Source: Reclinomonas americana ATCC 50394 (Eukaryota; Jakobida; Jakobea; Jakobida). From it: a DNA stretch of 64,000 bases. The first letter of the stretch is position 1, and every line of letters begins with the position of its first letter. The DNA lies in contig PS015054.1 of assembly GCA_048213135.1 (NCBI GenBank), positions 319,812-383,811 of the forward strand. The letters run 5' to 3'. The position numbers were made by a program, and so were the translations under genes. This document shows, one piece after another, positions 47,601 to 58,316 of this stretch. The notes below the pieces were generated by a model. That model saw only the letters and a list, made by a program, of their open reading frames with translations. It had not been told where the DNA came from and ran no database searches.

Positions 47601-50600
47601 TCACATGTGCCTCCGATCTACACAGGGCTACACGAATCTCTGCATCGGCTTTGCGGACTCGTTCTCCAATGCACTGTTTGTGGGCAACTTGTACACCGCC
47701 ATTGGCTTCACGACGGTGGCTCCCAAGGCACACTTGCGTCTCGCGCAACGGATTGTGACGCTGAGTGGTAGCCTCCTTGACCAAGCCACGAACGCCGCCA
47801 TTCGGCTCGGCACGTCGTCTTCGTGCACTGGCGGCACAGCAGTGGTGAACGGCACCGGTGTAAGTACGACGGCGCAGCGACTGACTGCCACATTTGACCT
47901 GTCTGCTGTCAATGGTGATGCAATCGTGCTTGACGATGAACTCCTCTGTTTTTTTTTGTTGGATCGACAACTCACGATGTTTGTTTGCAGCTGGCTCCTA
48001 CACGCTGTGTGTGGACCTCACCGGCACTGGTGTGTTTGAGGAGGCCGGAACTGCAGCCGCTTTCCGCGTCAGTTTCGTCCGCGATGTAACGCTTGGTGCT
48101 CACATCGCCGCTCACTCCTTGCCTCCCCAGGTCGCTCGGTGAGTGTGGAAAAGTCCGCGATTTCCTCCGGTGCGAATGCCGGTGTCGTCATCAATGGCGT
48201 TGCTTTCCCCGTCGACGGTGTCTCGGTCGGCCTGACAACGAGTGCCAACTGCGGAGGCACGCTGCCAGTGCTCTCCTCCTCCGCTTCTGCCAACGATGCG
48301 AGCATCACGTTGCGTTCGATTGCGATGTACGCGTGCGATTCGAATCGGCATGTCATAACACGCCTGGCACGCGCAGAGCTTCGTTTGGCACGCTTCCGTT
48401 TGCCAGCGGCTCGTTGCTGACGGTGTGCGCGAGTGTTGACGGTCCGGCATTTACAGCGTATGAGCTTGTCGGCACTGCCAACAGTGTCTTTGTTGGTCTG
48501 TGATGCCGTGGTCTCTGGCGGCAATGCATGGACACTCACGGCCCGCGTGACTTGTGTAGGGCGTATCACGAGCGTGTCACCACGTCGTATCAGTGTCGGC
48601 TACGAGTCGACAATCACGCTCACCGGTTTGCAGCTGTCGACGGCCGACAAGCTGTATGTGGTGGGTGTTGCCTCGGTGTGCACGCTGGCTGCCGGTGCCA
48701 AGCCGCTGCCACCCGGCAAGCTGTCATCGGCCACTGTCAACAGCACCGCGACGCAGTTGGCGGTGCCTGTGTTGGCTGATGCGAACTACTCCGGCGATTG
48801 GCATCTGTGTGTGCTCTCCAGTGCCTCGGGGCAGCTGGAAGGAACGCAGCAAGTCATCAATATCGGTGTGCTTGCGTTGCTCCTTGCCGTTGACTGATCT
48901 CTTTTTTCATACGTGCTCACGAATGTGGTTTCCTCCTACCAACAGTGCCGCGCGTCATCAGCTGGACTCCGACAAGCATTCCCTTTGGTATTCCGACCAC
49001 GTTCCTCGCCAAGATTGACGGCAACTGGCTCGATGCATCATTTGTTGTGCGTGTCGTTGACGCCAACGCCTCGTGCGCCGGCGTCACCGGCGACATTCAG
49101 AACTTGAGTGGCACATCTACCGGCAATTTTGCGGTTGTCTCGCCCGTGGTCATCTCCTTCTCGGTGACTGTCAACACGCAATCCGTGGTCACTCTGTGGT
49201 GCGTGCGCTCCCGTCGTTGCATGTGTCGCAAGATGTCTGCGATTACTCAAAAAGTGCCCGCATAACATGCAGCTTCCGCTACGCCAACGAGTTCACCAAG
49301 GACGCCGGGCAGCCAGTGATCGTTGAATGTTGCGTCGGGATGTCCAGTCAAACTTGATGTATTTTTGCATGGCTGACGCGATTGCTCCAGTCCCCCGTGT
49401 GAACAGGATCACGCCGACGACCATCCCCTTGTTCTCCGAGTTCAACATCACCATCGACGGTCAACTGCTTCGTGACGACAACGGAGTGGACTTCCGGCTG
49501 GTGACTGCACCGGCCACGTGCGGTGTCGGCAACATTGCCAATGCCGAGGGGGCAACGGTGGGATCGCCGCTCTTGCTTCTGAGCGATCGCACACGGATGC
49601 AAGTGACGGCGCGTGTGTCATTTTTGGGATCGTACCAACTGTGCGCCAAGTTTGTCGAGGCCTACGTCCCGTTCACGACGACGATGACGGTGTTGTGTGC
49701 GTAGCCATCCTTGTTGTGTTCTTATGGGGAAAGTGTGTATGGGTGACTGATTGTTGTTCTCCTCTGTTTGTGATTGCAGCGCCTGTCATCAACTCCATGT
49801 CGGTATGTTTGTGTGTGTCACATTTTTTAACTCCGTCATTGTCGACACGCTTCTTACCTGTCGACCTGAACACAGCCGCGATCCATCGGTCTCAACGAGC
49901 AGAGCAGCATCACGATTTCCGGCGACAATTTGTATGGCGCGCCGCTGTTGCGAGCGTACATTGTCGTCGAGTCCGCGTCTGGTTGCACATCGTCGGTTAG
50001 CCCGGCCACCGACGTCACTGTCGTGAGCGTGACAACAACCACATCGACTCCAGTGAGCATCATTGTGACGGCGCAGTTCACCGCTCAAGGCAGCTACCTC
50101 GTGTGCCTGTCACTGCCTCCGCTGGCACTGAATCCAGTACCCGGCGTGCTCCGTGTTGACCGTTGCGTGCCACCCGTCGTGCATATATGTTGCTTCTCCT
50201 CCACCAGTTCTCACTCCTTTAACAGGACCACTGGTGTCTGGCTACTCTCCGACCACGGTGATTTCCAATCGCAGCTCCACGCACACATTCCAGTGCGTAC
50301 TACTCGCGACATTTTGACCACCGCCACCTGCGCTGTAGCTGCTTCTTACATTGTGGTGGTGCAGGATCCGTGGCGGTACCGGTATTCGTGGCATCTTTGG
50401 TGTTGACATTTTGATTCCGCGATCGTTGCAAGTCCGCGCCGACACCATCGACCCGTGCACCACTGCGACGCAGGCGTCCGGAATCTTGGTGGTCGACCAA
50501 GTGAGCGTGGTCGGCGACCAGCTGGTGGCACGTGTGCGCTCCAGCCGCGACGGTACTTTTGTGCTGTGTGCCGTGGCCAACGACGTCGGCTCGTCCCAGC

Positions 50601-52816
50601 TCACGGCCTACAGCCTCAATCCGCCACTCCGTGTGGTCGCCTCGTCGACGGCCAGTGGCTTCAGTCCAGCCTCCATCACCACCCTCAATTCGCCTGTCAC
50701 ATTCACTGTGCAAGGCACGGCACTGTCGACGAGTGATGTGTTGGTGTTTGTGCGCACGACCGCTGCCGACGCCTGCTCGTGGACCTCGGTGCCGAATAAC
50801 TCGTCGATTGTTACCTTCCCGGCGTCCACTGCCACGTTGAGCACCGCGGCAGACTCGCTTACTGGCTCTGTAACATTCACGCAAGCGGCGTATTACACGC
50901 TGTGCTACCAGTCCGGTGGTGTTGGGAGTGCTACTGCTGTCTCTGGCACACTGAACACTGGTGTGTGTCATTTTCGCAAGTCGATACCGGTTGCGTCTCT
51001 CCTTGCTGATTACGTTCTCGGGTGCAGGGGTGTCGTCCAAGTGGTGGAACACGTGGCGCATTGCCGTCATCAGCGCCGCTTGCGGTGTGGCGTTCATTCT
51101 GCTCATTCTGCTCATCATCTACCTGTGCATTCGACGCCGGCGCAAGTCGTCCATGTGGGTGGCCTCACCCACCACTGGCAAGGTGTGTATTTTGTCAGAT
51201 TGGTCATTGCCACGATCAGTGATGTCACTCATCCCTGCTCACTACCACAACAGCCGTTACTGGCCATGACTGTGAGTGACCAAGGCACTCCTCGCGGCCG
51301 CCCATCGCCTGTCAAGTGGTCACACGCCCCCACGCCGTCGACCGGCAGCGTCGCCGTTGTCATTGAAGAGGAGGAGATGAATGGGACGGCCGCTGCCTCG
51401 ACGTACGAAGCCGCAGTCGCGTCGCCCACTTCACCAAACGGCAATGCGTCGCCGCGCCTGGTGCTGCTGGCCACCGACTCACGCAGTCACCAGCCCGCTC
51501 CAGTCGCTGCGCGCGCGTCCAGGGAATTGCGCCGCGGTGTGGCAGTCAGCAGCATCCTGTCGGCAAGTGCCGGCGCCATGGCAGCCGCGGATAGCCTCAA
51601 TCCGGATCCTCGACATGCAGACGCCGCCGAGCACACCGACTCCATCAAGATCGAGATCATTGACTCGGAGCCGCAGCCGGTTTGTACGCGGATGTGACAC
51701 TTGTGTTTTGTCTTTCTGCGTTGCTACAAATCTCACACGTATCTGTTCGCCTCGCACAGGTCATAACCACGCCGGTCGCCATGCGCGCGACCGACTCGCA
51801 CACACCGGCCAGCAGTCAAGGACTGCTGCAAGGACAGATTGTCACCACCACGGGAGCCAGTGCAGCCACCGCTGCCGCTGCCGCCGCCGCCGCCGCTGCT
51901 CGCCGTACGACTCCCGACGAGTGGCTGGAGGAACCAATGGACCACGCCAACCCGATTCGCACCACTGTCGAGCTGGACGAGCCGCGACCATTGACCGATG
52001 TGGCCGACGACACGGCGCTGCGCGGAACGCACATTCGACCAATTTTCCGTGTACGCGACGTGGCTCCCGCCACCCCCCAGCGACCGCTCATATATTCGCC
52101 TGCCAGCGCCCACACACCACACTCGCCAGACTTTGACATGGACACGGTGAGGGTCGCGCATCTCTCTCGGCACCTCCATTCTTCATTTCACTCACTCACT
52201 CGCTCATTCGCTCACACTCTCGCAGGTGGCACAAGTTCGCGTGTCCCTGGCAACGGCACTGGCCTCGCCACTGGTTGGCTCTCGTCCGCACCAAGACACC
52301 GACAACGAGCGACAGCAGCGACAGGCATCGCCACCCAAGGCCGGCCAACGAGCGGCCTCATCGCCACGGCGCACGCGACCGTCGCCACAGCCGCCGCAGC
52401 CGCCACCAATGCCTCAGCCGCAACCGCAATCGCGACGCAGTCCACCCGGCACGTCGCCAACACGCAGACGACCGGCAGCCTCACCACCGCCACCAGCACG
52501 TGAGCCACGACGCCGGTCACCATCATCGCGAGTTCCAGTGCCACCGCCACCACGCTCTGTATCCCAGTTCTCCCCAATCCCGGCGCCGAGCGCATCACCC
52601 GAACGCTCACCACGACAGCAGGAGCGGCTGGTGCGCAGCGCCGGGCCCTCACGTCGCTCACCGTCGGCCGGACGCAGCCAGTCACCCATCCGCCCCGCCC
52701 TGCCCGTCGTTCTCCCCTCCTCCGTGCCAACATCGGCGCGCGGCGGAGCAACCGCGGCAACCAATCGTCGTCGGCAAGCGTCGCCGTCGTCGCCCACCAG
52801 GCGCCAGCAGCGATAA
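41693..52816 (+). CDS. Giant single-pass surface protein with 23 tandem Ig/TIG-like repeats and long basic Pro-rich tail
   Basis: Not a named family. About 30 exons, roughly 2,700 residues. The order starts with a signal peptide (WAVAIAVIVLLVTVLQPVDA) and 23 repeats of about 90-115 residues (41855 to about 50960). A single membrane span with stop-transfer follows (51057-51146: WRIAVISAACGVAFILLILL then IRRRRK). Last comes a tail of about 500 residues with an acidic spot (EEEEM), an Ala-10 run, and RS/SP/PPP-rich sequence to TAA 52814-52816. Each repeat begins like SIxPxxIxAGxxQTVxLTG, has one Cys mid-repeat and ends [Y/F/W]xLC, so each likely has one disulfide. The start pattern resembles IPT/TIG folds. 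Likely an adhesion or recognition receptor (inference). A few splices, such as 47547 and 48341-48380, are less certain. Confidence 0.85.
41855..50960 (+). repeat. Array of 23 diverged Ig/TIG-like coding repeats
   Basis: Approximate repeat starts: 41855, 42198, 42516, 42912, 43197, 43632, 44068, 44434, 44888, 45315, 45855, 46350, 46641, 46945, 47347, 47715, 48157, 48571, 48961, 49407, 49795, 50239, 50657. The second-Cys motif at each C-terminal side reads, in order, YLVC, RIVC, HELC, YKLC, YRVC, YTLC, YKLC, WKLC, YILC, YKLC, YRLC, FIVC, WKLC, YKLC, TNLC, YTLC, LTVC, WHLC, VTLC, YQLC, YLVC, FVLC, YTLC. Copies are diverged at DNA level. Repeats 4-14 are most alike; 17-23 (nearest the membrane) are most different. 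Confidence 0.85.
45631..45645 (+). repeat. Run of 15 C inside an intron
   Basis: An uninterrupted C homopolymer at 45631-45645, just before the acceptor GTGCGCAG (about 45654-45661) of an intron in repeat 10. It would serve as the polypyrimidine tract, and it is also a likely sequencing-error hotspot. Confidence 0.85.
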
Positions 52817-52854
52817 CAAGGAAACGCAAGCGTTTTGTACCAGTAACATCCTCC

Positions 52855-53342
52855 TCAGATGGTGAAGAGGTTTTTGAGGAAGCCGAGGGAAAAGTAAATA
52901 AAGATTACGGAGAAGAGTGCGGACCAGATCATCAGATCGAGCACATAGATCAGATGATTGCTGGTGGCATAGATGGCCGCCACTGCCAGCGCTGAGTCCA
53001 TGAGGGAGAGAGAATGAGACACGAGCACACTGGTGAGCAATGGGGTGTGAGACTCTCTCACCTGGAGGCGCAATGTACACGAATCCCAGCAAGCCGCTGA
53101 GCAACGCCATGGCAATGGGGAACGCCACAAACGAGATGTAGTACTTGGAGACGACGCGAATCGAGGCGAATGCCCACAGAAAGTGGAACCCTGCGATCTC
53201 CGCCACTGTCACACCCACCAGAATGCCCCAGATGCCTTGTGTTGGAGAGAGAGACGAGCGTGAGCGGATGATGCAGGCAATGAGAGATTGACAAGGGAGA
53301 TGCAACTCAAGAGGCCTTCCCAGAAACTTGGTTCGCTCGCCA
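52855..53342 (-). CDS. Small multi-pass membrane protein, about 115 residues
   Basis: Not recognised. The proposed start MASEPSFWEGLL (53342) splices with a GTTGCA donor to SIWGILVGVTVAEIAGFHFL then WAFASIRVVSKYYISF. A further intron at about 53061-52994 leads to ALAVAAIYATSNHLIYVLDL then MIWSALFSVIFIYFSLGFLK, ending NLFTI at TGA 52857-52855. Three to four hydrophobic helices are visible, with a short polar N-terminus. An upstream in-frame Met at 53469 (MEGLFSHAQK) exists but overlaps the divergent gene's ATG. The stop lies 38 bp from the convergent end of the repeat-protein gene. Confidence 0.65.
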
Positions 53343-53467
53343 TGTGTGTGCGTGAGAGAGAGAAGAGAGCGTGCGCGTGAGTGAGTGTGCGTGAGAGAAT
53401 GCGCGGACAATCAGTCGCTGACTCAACGGCCACCGATTGCTTCTGAGCGTGCGAGAAGAGGCCCTCC
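53343..53467. promoter_or_regulatory. Divergent spacer with AP-1-type TGACTCA
   Basis: 125 bp between the inferred start codons of the small membrane protein and the disordered protein. It is rich in GTGAGA/GAGAGA on the plus strand and contains TGACTCA at 53419-53425. The role is inferred from position. Confidence 0.35.
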
Positions 53468-56173
53468 ATGGCACTCTCTGGATGGGAGGCACCTCGCGAT
53501 GACGAGTTCTTTGCCAGCAGGTCAGTGCCGCTTGTTGCTCTCCGTGAATGCGTGTGTGCGTGTGAGAAGAATACGTGTTTTACGCATTCGGTGAAAACTT
53601 TACAGGGTCTCTCCGACTCGAGCGCTGACCGAGGACGCTCATCACCATCATCAACCATCGCATTATGGTCGTCGTTCACCGCCCACGACTCATGGTGAGT
53701 CAGTGTGTGAGAGTGCGTGTGTGTGTGTGTGTGTTTTATTTTGACTGTGTATATGTTCGCTGCTGCCGTAGATGACAGCAGCATTTCGATATTTGGAGTG
53801 AGAGCCACCTTGTCGCCACCGAACCAGCCGCCTCCACCACCACCACCACCACCACCACCAAGTGTGCCACCACTGCCTATGGAAACGATGCGATCGTCGC
53901 CTGTGCGAAGGAGACCACTTGTACGCACCGCAGCTGGCTCACCGACGGCACCGGCGTCGCCTGTGGGCAGCGAGGCCGCAGCGTCACACTCACTGTTGAT
54001 GGCGCGATCGGTGTCGTCGCCTCACATGCAGCAGCTACAGCAGCAGTTTCAGCAGCGATTGGTGTCGCCACGTCCGTCGCTCACCTCACTGTTGGAGATG
54101 CGTTCGAACTCACTCAAGTCACTGTTCTCGGGTGGCCTGTCGAACGCATCGCCGCCGCCAGCCGCGTCGCCGACGCACGTGTCGTCGCCGCGCGTCGCTA
54201 CTCCGTCATCTGTTCCGTTGCAGTTGCAACGGGAGGCCAAGGCTCGTCGTTCGTCGTTCTCGGTGGCTCTCCTGCAGGAGGAGTCGCGACCGCTTCGGCG
54301 AGCGCAGCTCTTTCACACCGATCGCGGCCGTCCTGATGTGCCGCCACAACGTGCACCGTCGCCACCCAGGATACGAGTGCCGAATCACTCAGAGACGCAC
54401 AGTGTGGGCATGGCGCCCAGCGACGGTACGCTGCTCGACGTGAGCCACGAACTCTCGGATGCTGTGTACGACGACGATGAGAGCGACAGCGATGAGCAGA
54501 GTGACGACGAAGGCGGCAAAGGTGGTGCGCGAAGTCGCCGGCGTCGTCGCGCATCACCCAGCCACTCTGCCACTCGTCTGGCGACGACGGATGCGAGGTG
54601 GCGTCCGCGGCTGCGTGTGCCGCACACGGATCTGTCGTTCGACACCACGTCGGTGTACTCGCCCGTTGCCCGTGGTCACTCGCCACCGCAACCACTGGTG
54701 GCCTCACCACCGCCGTCGGCTCGACAACTGAATGCCGCACTCTCCGCAGAGGTCGGCCATCCGCTTATCAAACTCGATCTGGTGAACGAGCAAATGAGGT
54801 TGCGTCACCAGCGCCTTCTGTTCACGATATCTTCTGTCTGAGCTCTCATGGCGCACTTCATGCCCGGCAGGTTACAAGTGTATCACAGTCAGCAGCACCT
54901 GCCACACCCACATCCGGCGCTGCCGCTGGGCGGAAAACTCGGAGCGCTTTTCGTTCCCGGAACCAGTGGTGTGCGTGCCACGCTGCACACACGTCACGAC
55001 CGACAGCCGCTGCGGTTACCCGCCGATCAGTTCTTCTCCAGCCCTTGGTGTGTGTATGTGTGTGTACCGGATGGTACCCCTTCCCCCGCAGTCTCTCTGA
55101 CTCGCAAGTGCGCAGGCAACCACTGCTGAACGGCATTCCGACTCGATTTGTCACTGACGGTGAGTGAGCGAGCCTCCCCCGTGGTGTCGGGAGTTTGTCT
55201 TGCTTATACACTGTCAATCAGATGTGGACTTGCCGCGGGCCGAGTTTACAGATGATTCCGACGAGGAGGAGGAGGAGGAGGCCGAGCGCAGTGGTATGGA
55301 AAGCGCGATTTCGGAAGCGGCCGCCAGCGAGGCGGAGACCAGTGGTGCAGGTGATGCACCTCCATCTCCCGCTCAGACCACTACCGCACTGGCACCGGAG
55401 GCCGACAGGGAGCGACGGGTGTCGCCTGCGGTGAGCCCGAGTGAGCTTTTTTGTGGAGAAGTGTGTGGTATGAGTGTGGCTGACACCATTTTTTGATCAG
55501 CTTGCCATGCGAGTGGTCACCTGGGTGGCAAGAGCGCGAAGGAAGGTGCGGCGACGGCGACACATGCAGCAGCGCGAAGCCATTCAGAAACTTATCGACA
55601 GCGGCAAAGTGAGTCATGCAACGAGTATCGCAGAGCAATTCGGTGTCGGCGACTCACTGTGCCGCCAATGTGCAGCTGATTGTCGAGGTTGACGAAGACG
55701 ATTTGCGCAACGGCAAGATCCCGTTGCCTTACCGGATGCAGGGAAACATGGACATGTACACGGACGATGCAATGCTGACTCGAGAGCAGCTGCGGAAACA
55801 TCCACGGATCATGGCAATGCTTGATCAGGTGACGTCTGCTATTCATCTCGTGGGAGTGCGAATCGTGCACAGAGGCGACTAACCGCATGTCCGCAGTTTG
55901 TACACCTGCTGGCCCGCAGCAAAAAGACGCAGCGAATTCCCAAGTCCGAGTACGTGATGATTGCACGCTACGTGTACGACCTGCTGGCGCCAGAAATGCC
56001 GCGGCACTTGCGGCGCGAAGCGGTAGAACAGGAATGGGCAGAGGAGAGCGGCAGCGCTGACGCACAGGAAATGACGACAGATCGCTTCCGAGACTCGATT
56101 TTTGAACTGGCAGGTATGTCAATGGCATTATGCACGGGAGGATGTGTGACTGGGAGCGACTCAACAGTCGCTC

Positions 56174-56204
<31 letters not shown>

Positions 56205-58233
56205 GCGATAGACATCTGGTGCCGAACGCTGAATCCCGACGAGTAAGTCCAAGCGATGCTTCTGGTGTTAATGCTGCGGCTGCTAATCGCGTCATGTGCG
56301 ACTTTAAACAGATATGTCGACTTCCTGCACTCGCTACTGATGGCCATTGATCCGGATGGGAAGCTTCGTGCACGCGGAGTCGGTTTGAAGAAGGACCCTG
56401 ATCGCAAGAAACGACAGCGTCTCATCGGACCTCCCTCTCGTCGCCTCTACGAGCCATCTGCATCACAACAAGAGATGCAGGGTGGCCACACGGTACCGGT
56501 ATGGCTCGTGCAACCTCCACCACGCCCACCAGCGCAGAGTATGGCACCACCACCTCCTCCGCTTCCTCCTTCGTTCCAGTCGGTGCTGCCTTCACGGCTG
56601 CGGCATCAGGCTGTTGTGCATCCGCCAATGGCCGGCGGTCGGGTCAATCTGGTCGGCGCTGTTATCCGACCAGCATCCGCCGCGGCCACGGCAGCAACCG
56701 CCAGCGACATGAGATCGTTGATGACTGGCGCTCGTCCGACGCAGCCAAATCCATCGTCTTCAGGGGGAGCCAGGAGGCCCGCCAGTGCAGCTGCCACGGT
56801 TGGCCGTCGTCGACATCGAAAGAAGACTGGCAAGCGTGGTGTGTGTCTCTCTTGTGTGTGTATTCTCTCCACTCTGTCTCACCTCTGCAATGCAGGCGAG
56901 GATCCGAAAGAGACCTACACGCTGGAGCGTGTGATTCTGCAGAGGGTGAACTCCAATCTGAAGAGCAAGGACGAGATTGCGAAGAACAAGAGTGCCAGCG
57001 TGAGTGGAGCTGTCACTCCGCGTGCACCATCGGCTCTTGCCACCCCGCGCCCTTCATCGTCCACCACCCCGCGCCCCTCGTCCTCCACCACTCCCCGCCC
57101 TTCATCATCCACCACTCCGCGCGTGTCGTTCACGACCGGACCCGTTGCTCGCAATCCTCGCAGTCCGCCTCTCTCGCCGCGTATCGATCACATTCTCCGT
57201 CGACCGTCTCCACCTCGATCGGTTTGCATTTGCCATTCTGTTTCCGCCGCACCCCCCTGAGCTGACCATCGTATTCGCACGCGCGCAGGACTCGGAGTCG
57301 CCACCTCCACAACTGTCTCTCCCACCTCCATTGTCGGCTCGTGTGCGACCTGAGAGTGCGAGTGCCATGTTGCAGGGTGTGCCGCGTCCGACTGGCTGGG
57401 GCGGTGGTATTCCACCCTTCTTGGCCGCTGATTTGCGGCTGCCTCTGTCCGAGACGCGACCGGTGGAGAGCGAACGCGATGGATCGTTGCGGCGACCTGT
57501 GAGTGCAGCACCAACCACCTCACCAAGACCTGCTATCGCCAGCAGCACGTCGCCTCGCCGTCCAATGCCTGCCGCTGCTGTCACTCCGCCACCGCCGCCG
57601 CCACCACCACCATCATCGCAACAGCAACAACCACAGCCGACCGAGAGGCAGAGCGCACGCCTGGTGGTGCAACTGCCGGTTGATGCATCGCCGCTGTTGT
57701 CTCCGCGAGCCAAGAGTGCCAGACCCATGTCGGCTCGTTCTCGGCGCTTCACGCCGCGTCCATCCTCACAGGCATCGTCGACAGCAGCGGTGTCAGGGAC
57801 GGCCACTGCCCGATCGTGGCATACGCCCAGACCACACTCGGCCGCCAGTGGCAGCACCACGCGATTGGATTCGATGCGCGGTTCCATTCTCTCGCAGAGG
57901 CCGCGATCGGGTCGAATGATTTCTGGTGCCGGCAACGGTGGCGGCGGTGCTGCCGTCGCCGGTGACACTGTTCTGGCTTCGTCGATGCTGGCCCTGCTGG
58001 AGGCTGGTCGCATTCCAAAGAAACACGCCAAGTTGATTGACAGAGCGACGAATGGCGAAGTGCGTATATCCCACCCACGCCAGTGTTGACCGTCTCCCTC
58101 CGCTCACTCTTCTCGATGACAGATGTCGGAGACGTACAATGAGCTCGTCAGTCGTGACCTGCAGCGACAGGAGGAGCTGCTGCAGCATCGACTGGACCTG
58201 GAGGACGACTGGGAGATCACGGATAACTTCTAA
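53468..58233 (+). CDS. Long, mostly disordered protein with conserved helical block and RPxSA motifs; unknown function
   Basis: Family not recognised. The start MALSGWEAPRDDEFFASR is at 53468, and exons join in phase. The N-terminal third is Pro/Ser/Arg-rich with a poly-Pro run near 53827-53861 and an acidic patch (DDDESDSDEQSDDE). The middle (about 55500-56350) is ordered: TWVARARRKVRRRRHMQQRE (IQ-like basic helix), VDEDDLRNGKIPLPYRMQGN, KSEYVMIARYVYDLLAPEMP and RDSIFELADIWCRTLNPDEY. The C-terminal third has RPxSA motifs (RPASAAAT, RPVSAAPT, RPMSARSR, RPHSAASG), poly-Pro and Gln runs. The final helix is SETYNELVSRDLQRQEELLQ, ending WEITDNF. The RPxSA style is common in flagellar/cytoskeletal proteins of protists, so an axonemal or basal-body role is a guess. 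One intron (54799) uses GTTGCG. Confidence 0.7.
57040..57121 (+). repeat. 24-bp tandem repeat (TPRPSSST)
   Basis: Just over three copies of a 24-bp unit, each coding Thr-Pro-Arg-Pro-Ser-Ser-Ser-Thr, with mostly synonymous differences (for example CCCTTCATCGTCC versus CCCCTCGTCCTCC). It lies inside the disordered C-terminal third of the gene. Confidence 0.85.
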
Positions 58234-58316
58234 TTAATTACCAGTGAAATCCCTCCCCCGTCGCCTGTGCCGGGCTGCTGCTACACACACGCATGCGTTC
58301 ATGTCGTATTTTTCAT

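Noticed and set aside
41855-50960. Horizontal transfer of the repeat gene from bacteria (TIG-like adhesin)
   Set aside because: It has many introns with the same donor style as neighbouring genes and similar base composition. No sequence sign of recent transfer is visible.
53467-53470. Overlapping start codons on both strands in CCATGG
   Set aside because: The minus-strand protein is better started at 53342, where MASEPSFWEGLL splices cleanly into the membrane protein. The shared palindrome is probably coincidence.
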